DNA of 64,000 nucleotides from Holdemania massiliensis AP2 (lineage in GTDB: Bacteria > Bacillota_I > Bacilli_A > Erysipelotrichales > Erysipelotrichaceae), in the NCBI RefSeq assembly GCF_000327285.1, contig NZ_HE998569.1, forward strand, positions 91,278-155,277. Direction: 5' to 3'. The translations under genes were made by a program, and so were the position numbers. Shown in pieces: positions 57,006-64,000 of this stretch. The stretch's first letter is position 1; each line of letters starts with the position of its first letter. The notes beneath the pieces were generated by a model that searched no databases, had not been told where the DNA came from, and saw nothing but the letters and a program-made list of their open reading frames with translations.

Positions 57006-57799
57006 CCGATCACCTTCAGCGCAGAAAGGATAATTGCACCGATCATCACCACAAAGATGAGCTTTCCTGCCGTCATGCCTTTTACCTTGGAAAGCCGGTA
57101 GCACAGCACAACCAAGACGACTTGCGGTAAATAAGGCATGATTTTATCCAGATTTTCCTGTACGGATAACATGACTTCGCCAGATTGGAAAGTATATGGA
57201 ATTTTCAATTTGACAACCGAAGGGATTAAGGCACCAACCACGATCAAACCTAGAATCGAAGCACCATTTGTTATGGCATTTAATTGATCTTTCATGGTCG
57301 TAATCAGCTTAGCGCCTTGAGCATAGCCCAGGTCGAAAAGCTTGGTTCTCATGAAGAGGACTGCGATATTCCAAGCCACCCAAATTCCCATGCCTACGGG
57401 ACTGCCGGCTATTGCCATGTTGCCGGCGATCGCTCCGAAAATGGTTCCGGCAATGACGCCGAAGATAACATCGCCAACCCCGGCAAACGGCCCCATTAAA
57501 GCTGTTTTCAGAGAAGTCGCTGTTTCCAGAGCGGCAATGCCTTCTTCCTCTTCAATGGCCAAATTCATGCCAATGATGATTTCAGACATCTGCGGAGTGG
57601 TGTTGTAAAATTGAATATGAGCCCGACAGGCTCGGTCCAGAGCTTCGGGATCATCCCCATAAAATTTTTTAAGCGCTGGCAAGATCGCGTAGAAGTAGCC
57701 CATTCCCTGCATTCTTTCGTAGTTATGCCCCAACTGCAGACCAAACATGTGACGCAGATTAATCCGGCGGAGTTCTTTCTTGGTTAAACGTTTACTCAT
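57002..57799 (-). CDS. PTS mannose-family IID component
   Basis: A 265-aa membrane protein. [38 protein letters not shown] and [13 protein letters not shown] are diagnostic. GGAGGTGAT precedes ATG 57799 inside the IIC gene; the two genes overlap by eight bases, as in the set at 17.8 kb. No IIA/IIB genes nearby. Confidence 0.9.
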   Translation of the reverse strand: MSKRLTKKELRRINLRHMFGLQLGHNYERMQGMGYFYAILPALKKFYGDDPEALDRACRAHIQFYNTTPQMSEIIIGMNLAIEEEEGIAALETATSLKTALMGPFAGVGDVIFGVIAGTIFGAIAGNMAIAGSPVGMGIWVAWNIAVLFMRTKLFDLGYAQGAKLITTMKDQLNAITNGASILGLIVVGALIPSVVKLKIPYTFQSGEVMLSVQENLDKIMPYLPQVVLVVLCYRLSKVKGMTAGKLIFVVMIGAIILSALKVIG

Positions 57800-58562
57800 C
57801 CAGATCACCTCCAGTTTTTATAGCTGCCCAGCGCTGATCAGCCTGCCGAGAATACATGAAATCCAATAAAGTAATGACCAATCCGAATCCAGCGATACCT
57901 ATCAGCGGAATCTTTAAGTAGGCGGCCATCAGAAAACCAAGAATTAAAAATGGGAGCTTTGATATTGTCGGGAGGTAATTAAGAAGGATACAGATACCCA
58001 CTACTGGAATGACGCCGCCGGCGACTTGCAGCCCAGTCATAAACCATTGCGGGATCCAGCCCATAACAACTTCAATGAAAGGCTGTCCGAAGCAGAGAAC
58101 TAGAAAGACCGGAACTGCTCGGGAAAGCCCGGGTGCAATCATACCCAATACGTTTTGGAATGCAGCTTTATCATAATTACGTTCAGAGATAAAATGATCT
58201 GCCCGATGAAGAAAGAAAATATTAGCGTAACGGGCTAAGATATCCAGCTGAATCATCAACAGAGCAACAGGAATCGCAATGCCCAAAGCTAACTCCGGCG
58301 TAGAATTCAGACTGAGAGCAGTGCCGACGATCGCGCCGACGGTGGTATTGGGAATCGAGGTGCCGCCGTAAGTATTGACTCCCAGCGTCATCAGCTGAAG
58401 CGTGCCTCCCAACATTAATCCGGTCTGCGGATTGCCCAGAAGCAAGCCGGTAAACCAGCCGGCAAGAATCGGCATACTTAAGCCGATGTTGAAGGAGCGG
58501 GTTTCGTTCGGCTGAATGAAAGCATACAGTGTGATTAAGGCGATTTGCCAAGGTTGAATCAT
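57792..58562 (-). CDS. PTS mannose-family IIC component
   Basis: A 256-aa membrane permease. GLSMPILAGWFTGLLLGNPQTGLMLGG and LGVNTYGGTSIPN follow the family. AAAGGAGATG precedes ATG 58562. First gene of a three-gene operon (IIC, IID, SIS), divergent from its GntR regulator. Confidence 0.88.
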   Translation of the reverse strand: MIQPWQIALITLYAFIQPNETRSFNIGLSMPILAGWFTGLLLGNPQTGLMLGGTLQLMTLGVNTYGGTSIPNTTVGAIVGTALSLNSTPELALGIAIPVALLMIQLDILARYANIFFLHRADHFISERNYDKAAFQNVLGMIAPGLSRAVPVFLVLCFGQPFIEVVMGWIPQWFMTGLQVAGGVIPVVGICILLNYLPTISKLPFLILGFLMAAYLKIPLIGIAGFGLVITLLDFMYSRQADQRWAAIKTGGDLDE

Positions 58563-58615
58563 AACATCTCCTTTCCGGTCCTTAGGGACCATGAACTAAC
58601 TTTATAATAGACTAT

Positions 58616-58637
58616 ATGTATTGTAAAATCAATACAT
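58616..58637. promoter_or_regulatory. GntR operator
   Basis: ATGTATTG-TAAAAT-CAATACAT, a perfect 8-bp inverted repeat between the divergent IIC and GntR genes. The half-site GTATTG recalls the TTGTATT sites at 16.9 kb. Confidence 0.7.
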
Positions 58638-58717
58638 TATGTAATTATATTGAAATGTTTTTTGTTTGTGTGGAATGTTGTGGAAAACATGGTAAAATAA
58701 TTCAAGAGGTGTTCTGT

Positions 58718-59437
58718 GTGGAAAAGCAAAGTAAATACAATGAAATTGTGAAAGCCATCATTCAGGATATTGATCAAGGCATACTTCAGGCGCGTGACCG
58801 TTTGCCCTCGGAAAAGGAACTGCAGGATCGATTTGGTGTTTCACGGGTGACGGTACGCAAAGCCATCGATGTTTTGATCGATGAAGGTTATGTGGTCCGC
58901 GATTACCGCAAGGGTACGTTTATCAGCGAGCGGATTACTTATAAGAAGATGAACGAAATCGTCAGCTTTACTAAGTCTGCCTTACTGCGCGGCGATATCC
59001 CGTCTACGATCGTTCACTCCATCGATGAGGTAAAGCCAGATCCTTTTCTAATGAAATATCTTAGAATCGGAGCCGAGGAGCAGCTGATTCAAATTCGACG
59101 GACGCGATTGACCAATGGTTTCCCGCTGATTTATGAAGAATCGTATTGGATTGCTTCGATTGTGGGAACTTTTGATCAAGTTAAAGCTTCTGCGTCCTTG
59201 TTTGAATATTTAAAAAAAGAAAAAGGGATTATCCCGGTATACAGTCTGCAGGAGTTGGATGCTATTGGCGCTGCCGGACAAATTGCTGAAGCGCTGCAGG
59301 TTCATGAACAATTCCCGCTGCTGCGTTCATTAATGGTCTTTTATGACGCTTCGGACAGACCTTATGAGCTGGCATTTAATTATTATCGAACGGATCGATG
59401 TAAATTGTCGATGGTCAGAACTCTTAATGAAGGGTAA
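58718..59437 (+). CDS. GntR/HutC-family regulator (UTRA domain)
   Basis: A 239-aa regulator. Winged helix LPSEKELQDRFGVSRVTVRKAI and UTRA domain (IYEESYWIASIVG, YELAFNYYRTD). Starts with GTG at 58718 behind AGAGGTG. Divergent from the PTS IIC/IID/SIS operon, which it probably represses. Confidence 0.88.
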   Translation: MEKQSKYNEIVKAIIQDIDQGILQARDRLPSEKELQDRFGVSRVTVRKAIDVLIDEGYVVRDYRKGTFISERITYKKMNEIVSFTKSALLRGDIPSTIVHSIDEVKPDPFLMKYLRIGAEEQLIQIRRTRLTNGFPLIYEESYWIASIVGTFDQVKASASLFEYLKKEKGIIPVYSLQELDAIGAAGQIAEALQVHEQFPLLRSLMVFYDASDRPYELAFNYYRTDRCKLSMVRTLNEG

Positions 59438-59457
59438 ATGAGAAAGGATGAATAAAG

Positions 59458-59964
59458 ATGGAATTTCTACACTGCACAATGCCTGAATTTGCCGTATTAG
59501 GAAAAGAGGGCAGCACACACAGTTCCAACTCAGAATGGATTAAACAGCTTTGGACAGAAGCCAACAGTCATTTTAATGAGATTACGGAGCTGGCGCTGCG
59601 GGATGATCAGGGAAATTTGGCAGGTTTTTGGGGCGCTATGACCAGCTTGGATCGCACTTTTCAGCCTTGGGAAAATCATTTGTCCGTAGGCTTGTATCTG
59701 GCGGGAGTGCAGATTCCGGTTGAAACTGAAGCACCAAAAGGCTGGGTGAAATGGATTGTCCCAGCTTTTGATTATTTATACGGTCAGGTTGATGGTGATC
59801 CGCAGACTGCGGTTCAGCTGGGGTTGGAGGAAATTAAGCGGCAGGGATTAGCGTTAAGCGGAGCAATCCAGGAATATTATTGTCCCCAGGAAAATGGTGC
59901 GATGTATTTATTTTTTCCAATTAAACAGAACTGCAACGAAAAGTTGCGTAAGTGCATTCGGTGA
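59458..59964 (+). CDS. GyrI-like / AraC effector-binding domain protein
   Basis: A 168-aa stand-alone small-molecule-binding domain. MPEFAVLGKEGS, FWGAMTSLDRTFQPWE, YLAGVQIP and GWVKWIVPAFDY follow the GyrI-like fold used for drug or small-ligand binding. AAAGGATG lies upstream. 20 bases after the GntR gene, so possibly co-transcribed. Confidence 0.7.
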   Translation: MEFLHCTMPEFAVLGKEGSTHSSNSEWIKQLWTEANSHFNEITELALRDDQGNLAGFWGAMTSLDRTFQPWENHLSVGLYLAGVQIPVETEAPKGWVKWIVPAFDYLYGQVDGDPQTAVQLGLEEIKRQGLALSGAIQEYYCPQENGAMYLFFPIKQNCNEKLRKCIR

Positions 59965-60027
59965 GAGATAGACCGCTATCTATGTCTTTGTTAAGATAGG
60001 ATTGGTAAAACCGAGGAGGAATAAGTT

Positions 60028-60810
60028 ATGAATTTTGGCGAAAAATTGGTTCAATTGCGCAAAGGAAAGGGCATGTCGCAGGAAGATCTTGCAGTCCTGC
60101 TGAAAACAACGAGACAGGCTGTCAGCAAGTGGGAAAATAATCAGGGATATCCCGAAACAGATAAAATTCTTTTACTCTCTCATATTTTTGAAGTGTCGAC
60201 CGATGTCCTGCTGAAAGAAGAAAAAACTGTACAAAGAACGGAAGATGAAGGTTTGTATGTAAGTCGGGAAATGGCTAACGGCTTCCTTGATAATGAACGA
60301 AAAGTTAGCCGATATCTGGGACTGGGGTTTTTATGTGCTGCTTGGGCAGGAATTCCCTATGTTTTATTTGAGGCTGATCCACCAAAGCGGTGGTTGGGAA
60401 TAGCCATATTTGGTATTCTAGGGATTTGCGTGTGGGTCATTGGTATGTTTTCAGATCAAGAACAATATAAGAAATTACGCGAAGAGCCCTTGATATTCGA
60501 TTATGCATTTCTGAAAGAAATCTCTGCAGAATATGCAATCCGTAAAAAGAAATATAGAATCATTGCGCTTCCCAGCACAATTCTGTTTATTCTTGGGCTT
60601 TTGATATTAATTTTCACTGGGCAAAACGTTATCCCTTGGTCGATTTATCATATCTTCATTTTTCTGGTCTGGGGTGTTGGCTTGTTTGGTTTTGTTAGCA
60701 GTGCTGCAATGATGGAGGCTTATGAGCTTCTGACAGAAAATGAACAATTTTCAAAACGTTTTTTGTTTCAGTTGAAACGGAAAATCAAAGCGAAGCTGGA
60801 TTTGAGATAA
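60028..60810 (+). CDS. XRE-family regulator with membrane segments
   Basis: A 260-aa protein. Residues 1-65 are a Cro/C1 helix-turn-helix (KGKGMSQEDLAVLLKTTRQAVSKWENNQGYPE); the rest has about four membrane spans (YLGLGFLCAAWAGIPYVLF, AIFGILGICVWVIGMF, STILFILGLLILIF, IFLVWGVGLFGFV). Membrane-tethered regulators of this kind often sense envelope stress or partner membrane proteins. GAGGAGG precedes the ATG. Confidence 0.85.
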   Translation: MNFGEKLVQLRKGKGMSQEDLAVLLKTTRQAVSKWENNQGYPETDKILLLSHIFEVSTDVLLKEEKTVQRTEDEGLYVSREMANGFLDNERKVSRYLGLGFLCAAWAGIPYVLFEADPPKRWLGIAIFGILGICVWVIGMFSDQEQYKKLREEPLIFDYAFLKEISAEYAIRKKKYRIIALPSTILFILGLLILIFTGQNVIPWSIYHIFIFLVWGVGLFGFVSSAAMMEAYELLTENEQFSKRFLFQLKRKIKAKLDLR

Positions 60811-60834
60811 TCGGAAATACCAGAGCGAGTTAAT

Positions 60835-60861
60835 AAAAAGCACTACTGTAAGTGCTTTTTT
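60835..60861 (+). terminator. Terminator after the XRE gene
   Basis: AAAAAGCACT pairs with AGTGCTTTTTT; T run six bases. Also faces the convergent LysR gene. Confidence 0.85.
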
Positions 60862-60901
60862 GATGTTCTCAATGATGAAGTAAAGAAGATCGTTAATTGT
60901 G

Positions 60902-61789
60902 CTACTCCGATGTTTCCAGCTGTTGGGTTATCGCTTTAAGAAACTGCTCGGCCGCTTTGGAGAAGACTTGATATCGTTTCCAGACTAAGCGCATGCCGAT
61001 TTCTTTTTTCGGTGTTAAGGGTCGGAAGCAGAGTGCGCTGCTGCCGGTCATCGAAATCAGCTTGTCCAGCGTCAGCGCATAACCTAAGCCCTCGTCCACC
61101 ATCAGGGATCCATTATAGATTAAATTATAAGTGGCAAAGATATTCAGATGTTCAGCCTGATCTCCCAGCAATTTGATCAATTCTCCGCTGCAACTCAGCT
61201 GTCGGGAAACGATCAGCGGCAAATCAAACAGATCTTCTAGGGTGAGGGTCTTTTTTTCAGCCAGAGGACTGTCGCAGCGCATTAATATACCCCAAGTATC
61301 CCGCATGGGCAGCGGCAGAGTATTGTATTTTGACAAGTCCACCTCCCCTAAGACCAAGGCAAAATCCAAAAGACCTTTGTCAAGATCCTCAAGGATATCG
61401 CAGGCATCGCCGCTGGATAAATGATAATGAATCTGCGGGAAATCCTGCTGCAGGTTTTTGGCGGTTTGGACTAACAGCCGCATCGAGTCGGTTTCTCCCG
61501 CGCCGATATAAATGTCGCCGGCAACAATTTCCTCAGGAGCAGTCAGTTCATTTTCGGTTTTGAGGATCAGATCGACAATTTCCTGAGCCCGCTTGCGCAG
61601 AAGCATGCCTTCTTCCGTTAACGTAATCCTGCGGTTGCCGCGGATCATCAACGGTTTGCCCAACTCGTCTTCCAAATCTTTGAGCTGACGGGAAAGCGTT
61701 GGCTGGGAAAGATGAAGAGCTTCAGCAGCCGCGGAAATACTTTGTTCCCGGGCGACCGCAAGAAAGTACTGTAAAACGCGAATTTCCAT
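60902..61789 (-). CDS. LysR-family transcriptional regulator
   Basis: A 295-aa regulator. Winged helix YFLAVAREQSISAAAEALHLSQPTLSRQL, then a full substrate-binding domain. Divergent from the exported Ntn hydrolase and ligase genes, which it may regulate. Confidence 0.9.
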   Translation of the reverse strand: MEIRVLQYFLAVAREQSISAAAEALHLSQPTLSRQLKDLEDELGKPLMIRGNRRITLTEEGMLLRKRAQEIVDLILKTENELTAPEEIVAGDIYIGAGETDSMRLLVQTAKNLQQDFPQIHYHLSSGDACDILEDLDKGLLDFALVLGEVDLSKYNTLPLPMRDTWGILMRCDSPLAEKKTLTLEDLFDLPLIVSRQLSCSGELIKLLGDQAEHLNIFATYNLIYNGSLMVDEGLGYALTLDKLISMTGSSALCFRPLTPKKEIGMRLVWKRYQVFSKAAEQFLKAITQQLETSE

Positions 61790-61926
61790 AAAGTTATCCT
61801 CCGACAGACTCAGTATAGCACATTTTTAATATAGCTTTCAAGCATAGACAAGTATTTGATATGAGTATTTGCTATTGAGAAATTGCGCTGATAAAATGAT
61901 AACCATTCAAGGAGGTGGATGGAAAA

Positions 61927-63069
61927 ATGAGAAAAGCCATTCAAAAAAAGCATGTCAAGAAAGCAATCCTGCTGCTGGGGCTGGCGATGATCACAGGCTG
62001 TACTAAAGAAACACAGCGCTTGTCCCCGTTGTCTTCCCCAGACTTCAGCCTTGCCGATGAAATGTCCGAGGAAACCTTGATACCGATCAACCCAACTGCA
62101 GCGATTACCGAGCTTGAGCCGGGTTTGTCCGTTGTTCAGCTGGTGGGGGATCAAGGCTTTGCCCAGCTGCTGGAAGAAGGCGGCGCAGCTTCCGATCAAG
62201 CGGTTGCGCAGTTTTTAACCCAGCAGCTGACTTCCGGATCCATCGGCTATCAATTTCCTGCATCAGGTTTTGGGTGCAGCACGTTGACGGTGAATGATTC
62301 TCAAGGCCAAACCCTGTTTGGGCGCAACTTTGACTGGCAGTCCTGCCGGGCGCTGATCGTATTGAGTATGCCGGAATCCGGATATGCATCAATTTCAATG
62401 GTGAATCTTGACTTTATTACGCAGAGCATGGGGGCCTTAAGCGCTTTGCTTAGCGATGACCTGCTGGCCAGGGCGGCTTACTACGCGCCGTTGGATGGAA
62501 TGAATGAAGCAGGGTTGGCAGTTTCCGTCAATATGATTGAGGATCAGGCCACAATTGAACAAGCACGTGGACAGACGGATATCACGACAACAACGGCGAT
62601 CCGTTTCCTGCTTAACCAAGCGCAGGATGTGCCGACGGCTTTAGAACTGCTGGAAACCCTGGATCTGCATGCTTCGATGGGGATGATGATCCATTTTGCA
62701 ATTGCTGATGCGCAGGGCAACAGTGTCGCCGTCGAGTATATCGATAACGAAATGGTAGTGACCTCCACACCGATACTAACGAATTTCTACGTGGCTTCCG
62801 GGCCCAAGCAGGGCAGTGGCTCCAGTCAGTCACATACTCGCTATGAAATTTTGAATCAGCGGCTGGATCAGAAAGAAACGCTGAATATGGCGGATGTCCG
62901 CGACGCTTTGGAAAGTGTGAGTAAGCATAATTTTAATGAATTCGAGTCAACCGAATGGAGCTGGGTCTTTAATTTAGCGACTTTGGAAGCTCAGGTTTAT
63001 CATCGTGAAAATTATCAGAGCGGCTATGTCTACTCGCTGAAAACCCTACACGAAAGGAAGCAACCATGA
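61927..63069 (+). CDS. Exported Ntn-type linear amide C-N hydrolase (lipoprotein)
   Basis: A 380-aa protein. Lipobox MITGC (Cys25) anchors it outside. The Ntn-hydrolase core has Cys117 in FGCSTL as likely nucleophile, FGRNFDW (133-137), NEAGLAVSVNMI and SSQSHTRYEIL. This is the choloylglycine hydrolase / acyl-CoA:6-APA acyltransferase superfamily. In cytosolic bile salt hydrolases Cys is residue 2; here about 90 residues precede it, so cleavage before Cys117 may be needed. AAGGAGGTGG lies before the ATG. It overlaps the next gene by ATGA. Confidence 0.8.
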   Translation: MRKAIQKKHVKKAILLLGLAMITGCTKETQRLSPLSSPDFSLADEMSEETLIPINPTAAITELEPGLSVVQLVGDQGFAQLLEEGGAASDQAVAQFLTQQLTSGSIGYQFPASGFGCSTLTVNDSQGQTLFGRNFDWQSCRALIVLSMPESGYASISMVNLDFITQSMGALSALLSDDLLARAAYYAPLDGMNEAGLAVSVNMIEDQATIEQARGQTDITTTTAIRFLLNQAQDVPTALELLETLDLHASMGMMIHFAIADAQGNSVAVEYIDNEMVVTSTPILTNFYVASGPKQGSGSSQSHTRYEILNQRLDQKETLNMADVRDALESVSKHNFNEFESTEWSWVFNLATLEAQVYHRENYQSGYVYSLKTLHERKQP

Positions 63070-64000
63070 ACCTTGTAAAACTGGGATGGAAATTGATGCA
63101 AATGCGCGGCAACGCATCGGTGTCCCCTGAGAAATTGAAACAGCTTCAGGAACGTCAGCTGCGCAGGCTGCTTAAACACGCGGCAGAACATTCTCCGTAT
63201 TATGCCCAGGCTTTTAAAACGGCGGGTATCTCTAAAGAACAGCTGGATTTAATTCCGCTTTCCGCCTTGCCTTCGATCAACAAAACAGAATTTCTTCGCC
63301 ATTTTGACGAGCTGGTCACGGATCCCCGCCTGAATCAGACAGCACTGCGGCAGTTTGACGAACAGACCAATCCCACTCAGGCCTTGTTTCTCAATCAATA
63401 TCATGTTGTCCATTCCTCCGGCAGCACGCAGATCCCAGGTTATTTTGTCTATGACAAACAAGCCTGGGAGACGATGCTGGCAGGAATTCTGCGGGCAGCG
63501 CTGTGGGGCATGACAAGCGGTCAGATTATTCAGCTGCTTCAGCGTCGCCCACGGATCTTATATATCGCCGCAACCGACGGACGTTACGGTGGGGCCATGG
63601 CGGTTGGTGCAGGAATTGAGGGTGTTCATGCACGCCAGTTATTTCTTGACATCCAGACACCTCTGACGCAGTGGATTGAACAGATCGGAGCGTTTCAGCC
63701 GGAAATGGTCATCGGTTATCCTTCGGCGATTAAAATTCTGGGCGAGCTGGTTGAATCCCGACAGCTCAGCGTTTCCCTGACTCGGATTATTTCCTGCGGT
63801 GAACCGCTGAATCCCGGAATGAGGCGCTATTTAACCCAGACACTTAAAGCGGAGGTGATCAACTTCTATGGGGCCAGCGAATCCCTAGCCTTGGGTGTGG
63901 AAGCGGCCGAGGATCAGGGGATGCGGTTGTTTGACGATATGAACATCATTGAAGTGGAAAATGGAAAAATGTTTTTAACTTGTTTGTACAACACCGTTCA
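63066..64000 (+). CDS. PaaK/CapK-like AMP-dependent ligase (cut by window end)
   Basis: At least 311 aa, open at the window edge. HAAEHSPYYAQAF is the usual N-terminal PaaK/CapK motif; SSGSTQIPGYF is the phosphate-binding loop and NFYGASE the adenine site of the acyl-adenylate family. It would activate a carboxylic acid with ATP. Its ATG overlaps the hydrolase stop codon, so the two are translated together. Confidence 0.8.
   Translation, partial: MNLVKLGWKLMQMRGNASVSPEKLKQLQERQLRRLLKHAAEHSPYYAQAFKTAGISKEQLDLIPLSALPSINKTEFLRHFDELVTDPRLNQTALRQFDEQTNPTQALFLNQYHVVHSSGSTQIPGYFVYDKQAWETMLAGILRAALWGMTSGQIIQLLQRRPRILYIAATDGRYGGAMAVGAGIEGVHARQLFLDIQTPLTQWIEQIGAFQPEMVIGYPSAIKILGELVESRQLSVSLTRIISCGEPLNPGMRRYLTQTLKAEVINFYGASESLALGVEAAEDQGMRLFDDMNIIEVENGKMFLTCLYNTV

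Overview
The window looks like chromosome of a low-to-mid-GC Bacillota, most like a gut Erysipelotrichia of the Holdemania type. This is an inference from strong AGGAGG ribosome sites, many short lipoproteins, Tat-exported flavin reductases next to LysR genes, mannose-family PTS IIC/IID pairs, sulfatase and beta-galactosidase genes, and Rpn-like nucleases. No rRNA, tRNA or CRISPR array was recognised.

Layout. 1-5.2 kb: an amidohydrolase and small secreted proteins, interspersed with three and a half copies of a repeat of about 330 bp that carries two mini-ORFs and a covarying hairpin. 5.5-9.4 kb: a methyltransferase, and a TetM/EF-G-like GTPase fused to an NYN nuclease domain. 9.5-11.4 kb: FMN riboswitch, ribU, then a decayed and an intact copy of a flavin-binding (PNPOx-like) gene. 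11.9-14.8 kb: a copper operon (copA with copZ fused to its 3' end, then csoR). 15-21.7 kb: nitroreductase, then a GntR-controlled set of PTS IIC/IID, a PHP/DUF3604 hydrolase and a sulfatase, probably for sulfated sugars. 21.8-34 kb: a DUF4143 ATPase behind a 33-bp-period promoter repeat, a lipoprotein beta-galactosidase, a frameshifted aminopeptidase P, a HAD phosphatase, LysR plus a Tat flavin reductase, a ruined lipoprotein gene and exoA.

34.4-42.3 kb is an island flanked by 327-bp direct repeats of the exoA 3' end. Decayed conjugation/replication genes lie at its edges. Its intact core is a four-gene operon: a DUF1413-like protein, a cytosine-C5 DNA methyltransferase, a 747-aa protein that joins a MORC/MutL-like GHKL ATPase to a histidine kinase, and a receiver-domain protein with an unknown C-terminal domain. 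This looks like a DNA-methylation-linked two-component defence system and is the main candidate for something undescribed.

42.3-64 kb: a SWIM/SNF2 helicase, a frameshifted LysR beside a second Tat flavin reductase with a clear operator, a lipoprotein, a GNAT, a PepV-type dipeptidase, a HAD protein, a frameshifted Rpn nuclease, a YcaQ-type DNA glycosylase, a second PTS IIC/IID set with a SIS protein and GntR regulator, a GyrI-like protein, an XRE membrane regulator, a LysR, and an exported Ntn amide hydrolase overlapping a PaaK-like ligase cut by the window end.

Three otherwise good genes (pepP, LysR, Rpn) are each broken by a single base in a homopolymer run. That may mean sequencing error, slippage or decay.
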